A stretch of DNA of 64,000 bases. Origin: PALSA-129 sp963842505. Its GTDB lineage: Bacteria > Acidobacteriota > Terriglobia > Bryobacterales > Bryobacteraceae. Made by a program: the position numbers and the translations under genes. This document shows positions 58,530-64,000 of the stretch, piece after piece; the first letter of the stretch is position 1; the number at the start of each line of letters is the position of its first letter. The notes below the pieces were generated by a model. It saw nothing but the letters and a program-made list of their open reading frames with translations, did no database searches and was not told the origin of the DNA. Location of the stretch: contig CAWJGZ010000001.1 in NCBI GenBank assembly GCA_963842505.1, positions 2,232,001-2,296,000 of the forward strand. Reading direction: 5' to 3'.

Positions 58530-59897
58530 CTAATTGAACCCGTAGGGCGCCCGCTGGGGCCGGCTCAGCATGGTGTTGGCCTGGTCGTCATTCTTGAAAC
58601 GCTCCTTCACGGGATCCCAGTACAACTTGCGCCTGGTTTTCATCGCAATATGGTGCAGCAGGCAAGTGGAACAGGAGCGGTGCGCGATTTCGACGGGCGC
58701 AACGGTCTGCTTGCGGGTCCGTATGCACTCCAGCCAGTTGCCGTGATGTTCGTCACTGGTGTAGAGGTGAAGCTCATTCGGTCCGATCACACTGTCCAGG
58801 ATCTTCGGATCGCTCGCCACCAGAGGCTGCCCTTGGATCGGCCCGCCCGGATCGCCAGCGGTCACATTTTCCTCGCGGGTCACAAAGATCCAACCCTTGG
58901 CGCCGATGAACTTGATCCCGTTCGGATAGTCGCCGGAGATCGACATGGTCATGCCGTTGGCGTAGCGGGCTTCGGTCTTGAACTTCCCATGCACGTCCCA
59001 CAATCCATGCGTGGGGAATTCGGCGGTTCCCCAGATCTCCACCGGGCCGGTGAGCTCCGTGTTCATGCCCCAATGAGCGGTGTCGACATGGTGGGCGCCC
59101 CAACCCGTGATCATACCGGCGCCGAACTGTTCGCAGCGGAGCCATCCCGGGCGGTCGAACCCTTTCCGCGGATGCACGCGCATTTCCGTGTAGTAGACCA
59201 CCGGGGTGGTCCCCAGCCAGGCGTCGTAGTTCAAGTTAGGCGGCACCGGCATTTCGGGAGCATCCGGTCCCGAGGGATCACCGGGCAAACCTATCTCGAC
59301 ATGTTGCACTTCGCCGATCCGTCCGTTTCGCACCAGCTCGCAAGCCCGGTGAAACTGCTTCCACGAGCGCTGCTGCGAGCCGATCTGGAAAATGCGTTTG
59401 GAAGCCTTCACTTGATCGGCCATGTAACGGCCCTCGGCAATGGTCAGCGAGGCCGGCTTCTGCAAGTACACGTCCTTGCCCGCGCGCACCGCGTTCACGG
59501 TAAGAACGGCGTGCTGGTGGTCGGGTGTGGAGATCACCACCGCATCGACGTCCTTGTTGGCGAGCAGTTCCCGATAGTCGCGATATCCGGTGACGCCGTG
59601 GTATGGTTTGCCGTCCTTGGCGTAGTAACCGTTCACCAGCGTCTTGCCCAGCTCCAGGCGATTCGCATCCAGATCGCAGACCGCTATAATGCGGGCGAAA
59701 TCGTACTTGCGGATAGCCTCCAGATCGTGCGCACGCGAAATGCGCCCGACGCCGATGGCACCTATGTTCATGCGATTGCTGGGAGCCGTCTGCCCGAACA
59801 CGGTTGCCGGCACAATCGCGGGGAACCCGGCCGCGGCCGCCGCGCCGAGGCCGGTCTTCAGAATCGACCGCCGCGACACCCTTTGTATCTTTGCCAT
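58530..59897 (-). CDS. Tat-exported Gfo/Idh/MocA-family oxidoreductase (1)
   Basis: The 455-residue protein has a Tat signal (SRRSILKTGLGAAAAAGFPAIVP) and then the NAD(P)-binding Rossmann domain (MNIGAIGVGRISRAHD, VDAVVISTPDHQHAVLTVNAVRAGKDVYLQKPAS with the EKP-like lysine). The C-terminal alpha/beta substrate domain has GAGMITGWGAHHVDTAHWGM. These exported dehydrogenases usually act on sugars or their derivatives in the periplasm with a pre-bound cofactor. Separated from the next such gene by a REP-like element. Substrate unknown. Confidence 0.88.
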   Translation of the reverse strand: MAKIQRVSRRSILKTGLGAAAAAGFPAIVPATVFGQTAPSNRMNIGAIGVGRISRAHDLEAIRKYDFARIIAVCDLDANRLELGKTLVNGYYAKDGKPYHGVTGYRDYRELLANKDVDAVVISTPDHQHAVLTVNAVRAGKDVYLQKPASLTIAEGRYMADQVKASKRIFQIGSQQRSWKQFHRACELVRNGRIGEVQHVEIGLPGDPSGPDAPEMPVPPNLNYDAWLGTTPVVYYTEMRVHPRKGFDRPGWLRCEQFGAGMITGWGAHHVDTAHWGMNTELTGPVEIWGTAEFPTHGLWDVHGKFKTEARYANGMTMSISGDYPNGIKFIGAKGWIFVTREENVTAGDPGGPIQGQPLVASDPKILDSVIGPNELHLYTSDEHHGNWLECIRTRKQTVAPVEIAHRSCSTCLLHHIAMKTRRKLYWDPVKERFKNDDQANTMLSRPQRAPYGFN

Positions 59898-59965
59898 AAA
59901 CTCGTTTCCCCCTTTCGTCTCCAGTGTGCGGTCCGTTCCAACCGCGGCTAAAAGGTGCTCTGAAG

Positions 59966-60010
59966 CGCCGGCAGGAATGCCGGCGTCGCGGGCTGGAAAG
60001 CCCGCTCCAC
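59966..60010 (+). repeat. REP-like dispersed palindrome, copy 3
   Basis: CGCCGGCAGGAATGCCGGCG-TCGCGGGCTGGAAAGCCCGCTCCAC, the best-conserved unit of the family; one mismatch from copy 1 (9156-9200, inverted). It lies between two Tat-exported dehydrogenase genes. Confidence 0.8.
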
Positions 60011-60021
60011 GGGGACGACTG

Positions 60022-61176
60022 TCACAGAATCCGCGCGTTCTTCTGCGCCTTGAGAACCAATTCAGTGGCCAGCAGCGCCTGCTCCTGGTTTTGCGCCACG
60101 TGCGTGCGGTTCACGATATCGCCCACAAACTGCGGTCCGAACGGCAGCTCCACCTGATCACAGTTCATATAGGTGGCCTGCTTGCGGTCGACCAGGAACA
60201 GGTGGTTGCCGCCAGGGCGACCCGCAATATCCGCGTACTTCCGCAATTCGATGTAACCCTCGGTTCCGAGAATGAACAAACGTCCGTCGCCCCATACTCC
60301 CAGGCCATCGGGAGTGAACCAATCCACGCGAACATATCCCATGCCGCCGTTGCCGTGCAGCATCATGTCGCCGAAGTCCTGGAACTTTGGGTGCCGCGGC
60401 CAATTCACATTCGCGATTTGCGACGCGGTGACATCCGCCACCGTCGATCCGGTGTAGTAGACGAACTGGTCGGCCTGGTGCGACCCGATGTCGCACAGGA
60501 TGCCGCCGTAGCGGGCCGGATCCCAAAACCAATCCGGGCGGCTCTTCTCGTTCACCTGGTGGGGCGCCAGGTTTACGGTCTGGACCACGCGCCCGATGGC
60601 GCCCGCCTTCACCAGTTCGCCGGCCTGGACGGCAGCCTTCACCTCCAGCCGTTCGGAGTACATGATGGCGAACATACGGCCCGTTTCTTCGATCGTCTGG
60701 CGGACGTCGGCCAGTTGTTCGAGACTGATGATGCCGGGCTTGTCGCTGAGATAGTCTTTGCCGTGGCGCATCACGCGAATTCCGAGCGGCGCACGCAGAT
60801 CCGGGATGGCCGCGCTGGCCACCAGTCGGATGGATGGATCGCTCAGAATCTGGTCCTCGCTGGCCGCCACTTTCACATCCGGATACCGTTTCTGGAAGTC
60901 CGCGAGCGCCGGCAGATTGGTGGAATAGGCAGCCGCCAGTTCGCCGCCGCCGCGCCTCACCGCGTCGGTGATGCCGATGATGTGATTGTGGTCCAGTCCG
61001 ATGACCGCGAACTTAATGGAGTACTTGGGTTTGGTCTGGGGGCCGGGCGCGGCCGTCACCTCCCGGGTAACGGGTGTCGCGGCCTGGAAGCCGAGCGCCG
61101 CTCCGGGCAGTCCCGCCAGCAATCCCGCGGGACCGGTGGTTTTCAGGAAGGACCGCCGGCTGACGTCATCCATCAT
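60022..61176 (-). CDS. Tat-exported Gfo/Idh/MocA-family oxidoreductase (2)
   Basis: The protein (384 aa from the chosen start) has a Tat signal (VSRRSFLKTTGPAGLLAGLPG) and a Rossmann domain with YSIKFAVIGLDHNHIIGITDAV, VASAAIPDLRAPLGIRVMRHGKDYLSDKP and MFAIMYSERLEV. Its C-terminal part has GGILCDIGSHQADQFVYY. AGGAG lies eight bases before the ATG at 61176 but only two before the ATG at 61182, so I prefer 61176. It is the upstream neighbour of the similar gene at 58.5 kb. Substrate unknown. Confidence 0.86.
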   Translation of the reverse strand: MMDDVSRRSFLKTTGPAGLLAGLPGAALGFQAATPVTREVTAAPGPQTKPKYSIKFAVIGLDHNHIIGITDAVRRGGGELAAAYSTNLPALADFQKRYPDVKVAASEDQILSDPSIRLVASAAIPDLRAPLGIRVMRHGKDYLSDKPGIISLEQLADVRQTIEETGRMFAIMYSERLEVKAAVQAGELVKAGAIGRVVQTVNLAPHQVNEKSRPDWFWDPARYGGILCDIGSHQADQFVYYTGSTVADVTASQIANVNWPRHPKFQDFGDMMLHGNGGMGYVRVDWFTPDGLGVWGDGRLFILGTEGYIELRKYADIAGRPGGNHLFLVDRKQATYMNCDQVELPFGPQFVGDIVNRTHVAQNQEQALLATELVLKAQKNARIL

Positions 61177-61459
61177 GGCCATTTCTCCTCAACGAGAGTG
61201 TAGCTCCGACGCATGGCCGGATGTGCGGGGTGATCTGGATTTTCCAGGGGCAACGCCGGTGCGAGGGTGCGATTTGATGCAAATCTCAGACCAATGGCGG
61301 ATCATCATGCGATGAAGCCAGCAGTTGGCGGCTCTTTCACCAATGTGAAACGCGGTGCGGACGGTTCAGTGCGACGAGACGCGGAAGCAGGCCGCGAGTA
61401 TTGACGGGGTATGGCGCGGAGAGCAAGCCGTTTCGGGAGTAGTGTAGAATGAGTGCAGT

Positions 61460-61536
61460 CGGGGCGTAGCGCAGCCTGGTAGCGCACCTGCCTTGGGCGC
61501 AGGGGGTCGGGCGTTCAAATCGCCCCGCCCCGACCA
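61460..61536 (+). tRNA. tRNA-Pro (anticodon TGG)
   Basis: The sequence folds as a standard tRNA with acceptor CGGGGCG/CGCCCCG, anticodon stem CCTGC/GCAGG around loop CTTGGGC, T-arm GGGCG-TTCAAAT-CGCCC and an encoded CCA (61534-61536). It borders a block of accessory genes on its 3' side, so it may be an integration site. No integrase is visible in the window. Confidence 0.95.
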
Positions 61537-61739
61537 TAACACGTTAAGAATCTGATAGATAACGGCAGCGGTTTTGCCGCTATTGCTTTTTGGATTAAAC
61601 TCGTAAGGCGCTCGTAAGGGATTTGGCCAAACCATCGACGGATTGAGATGACGCGGCGCGGGCGCGCCGGTCAGAACAAGCCGGATTTTTCGGCCCGGTG
61701 GTATGCTGAAATGCGTAGTACCAAACCGGCAGGCATTCA

Positions 61740-62111
61740 ATGACAGACATTCAAGCTGATCCTTTTGGCGAGAAGAGCGAGCGAGAGGTGGCACGGTGCT
61801 GTGCCTGCAAGAAGGGGCTCACGGTCGATGGCCCCGAGGGACTTGCCTGCCCTGCCTGTATCGAGCGATACCCGCCGTCGCTATTGAAAGCCTGCTGTGA
61901 TGAGTTTGAGTACGCGTGCAAGCTCACGAGCGGTGAGATTGTCTACTTCACGAGGGCCACTATCAGCGGAGAGTATTGCACACTTGGTGGTCTGGACGCC
62001 TCCAAGCAACTCTCCTACACGGATCAGAAACTGCCCCATTCATTTCCCAGAGGCTTGGATGTCCGCGTTTCGGGTATTCTGTGGTGTGCTGACGCGCCCA
62101 ATGGTTCGTAG
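61740..62111 (+). CDS. Unknown protein with zinc-ribbon-like cysteines
   Basis: The 123-residue protein has a CCACKKG...LACPACIER pattern (two CxxC knuckles at ~20-23 and ~37-40), suggesting a small zinc ribbon, followed by KACCDEFEYACKL and a strand-rich region. No family is recognised. It opens the accessory block after tRNA-Pro and is 24 bases upstream of the PD-(D/E)XK-like gene, likely in one transcript. Confidence 0.55.
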   Translation: MTDIQADPFGEKSEREVARCCACKKGLTVDGPEGLACPACIERYPPSLLKACCDEFEYACKLTSGEIVYFTRATISGEYCTLGGLDASKQLSYTDQKLPHSFPRGLDVRVSGILWCADAPNGS

Positions 62112-62135
62112 CTGAACGCTCGACTCTGCGAAAAA

Positions 62136-62756
62136 ATGTCCAAAGCCAAGCTTGATGGTGAAGCCCGCGTTCAGGAATACCTCACCACCACCGGCTTGCG
62201 AGTGGAGCGATTCACGAAGGCCGAGATGCAGCAAGGCCGCACACCGGACTTCCGGGTCTTCTCTGGTGATGAACTGGCCTTCTACTGCGAGGTGAAGACG
62301 GCGCAGGAAGACGAATGGTTGGACAAGCAATTGGCTGCTGTGCCACCGTTAACCATCGTGGGCGGTGGCCGCCCGGACCCTACATACAACCGGATTAGCA
62401 GCCAAATTCACAGCGCTGTGGGGCAGTTCGATGCGGTCAACCCGGCGATGGACGTGCCGAACGTTCTCGCCATAGTTAACGGCGATGACGGCGCGGGCTT
62501 CACGGACCTGATTCAGGTTCTCACCGGCAACGCCTATTGCGAGAGCGGTGAGATATGGCCGATGTTCCGCGAATATTCCGAGGGCCGCATACGGGAAGAG
62601 AAACTTCGTGTTCACCTCTATGTGTGGTTCAACGAGTGGAAGGCCGGGGACCCACAGAAGTTCTTCCCCGAGGTTCACGCCGTCCACCACGCTGCCCTGT
62701 GCGGTCATTTCAGAGCGGACCCGGCTGCTATGAAGCGGTTGCCCGTCCGAATATGA
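62136..62756 (+). CDS. PD-(D/E)XK nuclease-like protein
   Basis: The 206-residue protein has the pattern of a PD-(D/E)XK fold: TPDFRVFSGDELAFYCEVKTAQED, in which D (TPD), E and K (EVK) are spaced as in restriction-type and Vsr-like nucleases. The N-terminal helix EARVQEYLTTTGLRVERFT fits. The C-terminal part is strand-rich. Likely a DNA-cleaving or DNA-repair accessory enzyme; no methylase is adjacent. It converges on the next, minus-strand gene with a 29-base overlap. Confidence 0.7.
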   Translation: MSKAKLDGEARVQEYLTTTGLRVERFTKAEMQQGRTPDFRVFSGDELAFYCEVKTAQEDEWLDKQLAAVPPLTIVGGGRPDPTYNRISSQIHSAVGQFDAVNPAMDVPNVLAIVNGDDGAGFTDLIQVLTGNAYCESGEIWPMFREYSEGRIREEKLRVHLYVWFNEWKAGDPQKFFPEVHAVHHAALCGHFRADPAAMKRLPVRI

Positions 62757-63138
62757 TGCATCGCGTCCGCTTCTGTGCGCCCACAGCCCGGCCTAAGATC
62801 CGCAGGAAGTCTTTGGCGTCCGCTTCCGCCCGCGTCAGGTGGGACGGTGTGAAGTACTCGCGTGGCCCGAGAGAGCACCCATAGGCGTGCCGTAGGAACT
62901 CCCGGACGGACTGACGCCGCAACAGCGCCCGGACTTCGCTCTCCAGCCCTCGGGCTGCTACGTCGCACGCTGCCAGTCGAAAGACTTCATACGCGGTATA
63001 GCAGCCGCGCGTAATGTCCAAGTTGCCGATGTGCCCGAAAGGGACGTAGCAATCGGTGAACCTGCTCTCCTCAAACGGGCCGCATCGGGAAGCCACCACC
63101 GGGCTTCGGACGGCGCTCACTCGCGTCATCGTTTCCAT
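62728..63138 (-). CDS. Unknown small protein of the tRNA-Pro block
   Basis: The 136-residue frame (METMTRVSAVRSPVVASRCG...) has no recognisable domain. A helix-rich stretch YTAYEVFRLAACDVAARGLESEVRALLRRQ is the most ordered part. It overlaps the upstream gene by 68 bases, so the start may instead be the ATG at 63129. Probably the last gene of a minus-strand run. Confidence 0.45.
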   Translation of the reverse strand: METMTRVSAVRSPVVASRCGPFEESRFTDCYVPFGHIGNLDITRGCYTAYEVFRLAACDVAARGLESEVRALLRRQSVREFLRHAYGCSLGPREYFTPSHLTRAEADAKDFLRILGRAVGAQKRTRCIIFGRATAS

Positions 63139-63352
63139 TGTTCATTCTCCCTAATACCGCATACGTGAACAGTTGCCCCAGCGGACTCTCCATCAGATCC
63201 GGGGACTGGTACAGATTCTCCAGCAACTCGCGCCACAGGTAGCCGGGCGCGCTGCCGTCCTGTTCGAGGGCCGCGTTGATCCTCTCCGCAATTCGGAGAG
63301 TGTCGCGGCCCAGGGCAAGGGCGATTTGGGCGCGTTGGGCTGTGGTGATCAT
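63071..63352 (-). CDS. Unknown small protein of the tRNA-Pro block
   Basis: The 93-residue protein is mostly helical (TTAQRAQIALALGRDTLRIAERINAALEQ...RELLENLYQSPDLM), with a glycine/proline-rich end. It overlaps the upstream gene at 63349-63352 (ATGA), so it is translationally coupled. No family recognised; size and packing resemble phage structural or head-tail genes. Confidence 0.5.
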   Translation of the reverse strand: MITTAQRAQIALALGRDTLRIAERINAALEQDGSAPGYLWRELLENLYQSPDLMESPLGQLFTYAVLGRMNNGNDDASERRPKPGGGFPMRPV

Positions 63353-63510
63353 GGCTGGGGCGTCACCCTCGTAGGCCGCACCGCGCCGGACGCACTGCCA
63401 ACTTCACCAGCCGCGATGCCTGCTGACTTACGCGGCGCAACGGCCCTTACCTTGACGCGGGCGGGCACGCCCCCACCGGTAGCCTTGGGGTTAACGGTTC
63501 GTTTCGCCAT
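63349..63510 (-). CDS. Unknown small basic protein of the tRNA-Pro block
   Basis: A 53-residue frame starts at the ATG at 63510 (MAKRTVNPKATGGGVPARVK), one base after the upstream stop. It is Lys/Arg/Pro/Gly-rich, without hydrophobic core. Function unknown; a small accessory or scaffold protein is possible. Confidence 0.45.
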   Translation of the reverse strand: MAKRTVNPKATGGGVPARVKVRAVAPRKSAGIAAGEVGSASGAVRPTRVTPQP

Positions 63511-63511
63511 G

Positions 63512-63820
63512 TTAGCTAACCGTCTCTCCGGTAACGGTGGCAAGATCAGTCGCGTGCGATCCGTGCAGCGAGTACGCCTGCCAGGCGATTCGGTCGCACA
63601 TGAGATCCGCGCCCGTGCTCCACGATTGCCCTGCCGGAATTATGGCAACAACGCCCGCCAGCGTGGCGATGTTCATGGAAGCGGAACCGAGAAACACATT
63701 GCCGGTGCCGAAGTTGAAGATGGTAAGCTTCCGCAATAACACCGGCATCCCTGCGGCCAACGTTGACAACGCGACGGGACTCCCGCCGATGGTGATTACA
63801 CCGATCTGAAAGGGATTCAT
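63512..63820 (-). CDS. Unknown protein with virion-like composition
   Basis: The 102-residue protein is mostly beta-rich (FQIGVITIGGSPVALSTL, VLLRKLTIFNFGTGNVFLGSASM, GVVAIIPAGQSWSTGADLM) and has no charged core, a pattern seen in small phage decoration or tail proteins. That is a guess from composition. It is coupled to a gene on either side (stop 63828 of the previous gene eight bases before; the next gene starts one base after). Confidence 0.5.
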   Translation of the reverse strand: MNPFQIGVITIGGSPVALSTLAAGMPVLLRKLTIFNFGTGNVFLGSASMNIATLAGVVAIIPAGQSWSTGADLMCDRIAWQAYSLHGSHATDLATVTGETVS

Positions 63821-63827
63821 ATGTCAG

Positions 63828-64000
63828 TTACTCCATATCCCCGTAACGGTCCTGGGCATCAACCCTGCTGACCTTCGCCAGCCCCACGCTCATCTTCATC
63901 AAGCTAACCCTCGATGAATGATTCCCGAATTGCGCCCACAGGAGCGTAGCCTGCTTGTAGCAGTTCTGCACTTCATCGAGTAAGGGCTGTGCCTCGTTGA
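63828..64000 (-). CDS. Unknown helical protein, 3' part at the window edge
   Basis: The minus frame is open from the window end to TAA at 63828-63830 and reads NEAQPLLDEVQNCYKQATLL, then WAQFGNHSSRVSLMKMSVGL. It runs out of the window, so only 56 codons are visible. The helical pattern has no family match I can name. It belongs to the same packed minus-strand run. Confidence 0.5.
   Translation of the reverse strand, partial: NEAQPLLDEVQNCYKQATLLWAQFGNHSSRVSLMKMSVGLAKVSRVDAQDRYGDME

Noticed and set aside
1..64000. CRISPR array
   Set aside because: I see no series of regularly spaced identical repeats; the repeats present are dispersed palindromes or a single tandem pair.

Overview
The window looks like chromosomal DNA of a soil Acidobacteriota, most likely Solibacteraceae/Bryobacterales. 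Several gene types support this. There is a TIGR03435-type soil-associated protein, and a large NHL-repeat protein ending in a TIGR03437-like domain. There are three PEP-CTERM proteins, many Tat-exported Gfo/Idh/MocA-type proteins, a futalosine-pathway mqnA and a Tad pilus locus. The DNA is GC-rich and carries dispersed REP-like palindromes between genes. This is inferred from gene content only; no rRNA is present.

Layout. 1-3.6 kb: secreted proteins (partial unknown, TIGR03435, FG-GAP/VCBS). 3.7-4.4 kb: tRNA-Leu(GAG) with a recombination scar, an integrase tail abutting a possible GAF-domain tail. 4.4-15.1 kb: secG, mqnA, an NHL/TIGR03437 exported protein, an acetate-kinase-type enzyme, three PEP-CTERM proteins, a cupin, asnA and OsmC. 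15.1-17.3 kb: a structured intergenic region, a GAF-AAA-Fis enhancer-binding-like regulator with an altered GAFTGA loop, and rpmB. 17.4-22.1 kb: an IS1595-type transposon with 31-bp subterminal inverted repeats. It carries, besides its transposase, one polypeptide fusing a PD-(D/E)XK-like domain, an N6-adenine methylase, an HsdS-like recognition domain and an extra C-terminal module. A coupled small protein with a Cys/His layout and two small ORFs follow. 22.1-23.5 kb: a coupled two-gene cassette of unknown function behind an operator-like repeat cluster.

23.5-31.6 kb: a TPR protein, uvrC, a YfiR/hybrid-kinase pair, a Tat-exported aminotransferase, an FHA-adenylate cyclase and a small membrane protein. 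31.7-35.1 kb: a tight operon of a polytopic membrane protein, a DUF362 protein and a squalene-cyclase-repeat protein. 35.1-44.9 kb: a Tad/Flp pilus locus (tadC, tadB, tadA/cpaF, tadZ/cpaE, rcpA/cpaC, cpaB, flp) on the minus strand, followed at its 3' end by two paralogous 31-33 aa single-helix peptides, with a polytopic membrane protein and a PilZ protein upstream. 45.3-52.1 kb: a NarL-type regulator, a deoxyribosyltransferase-like enzyme, a Tat-exported TIM-barrel-like protein with a duplicated 3' end, butyrate kinase and phosphotransbutyrylase, and a cNMP-binding protein. 52.4-55.5 kb: an IS110 element with candidate structured RNAs, then an IS4-type element (exact ends, 13-bp direct repeats) that landed in a REP-like palindrome and carries a KTSC-domain gene. 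55.6-61.2 kb: a beta-propeller protein, a B12-binding radical SAM protein with a structured leader, and two Tat-exported Gfo/Idh/MocA proteins. 61.46 kb to the end: tRNA-Pro(TGG) followed by a packed set of small unknown, phage-like or island-like genes and a PD-(D/E)XK-like protein, running off the window.

How the parts work together. Surface functions dominate: the Tad pilus, PEP-CTERM and NHL proteins and c-di-GMP-linked parts (YfiR, PilZ). Horizontally acquired blocks sit at tRNA genes and in IS-type elements. The strongest candidate for an undescribed system is the IS1595-borne single-chain restriction-modification-like protein with its coupled Cys/His partner. The unknown two-gene cassette next to it and the tRNA-Pro island are secondary candidates.
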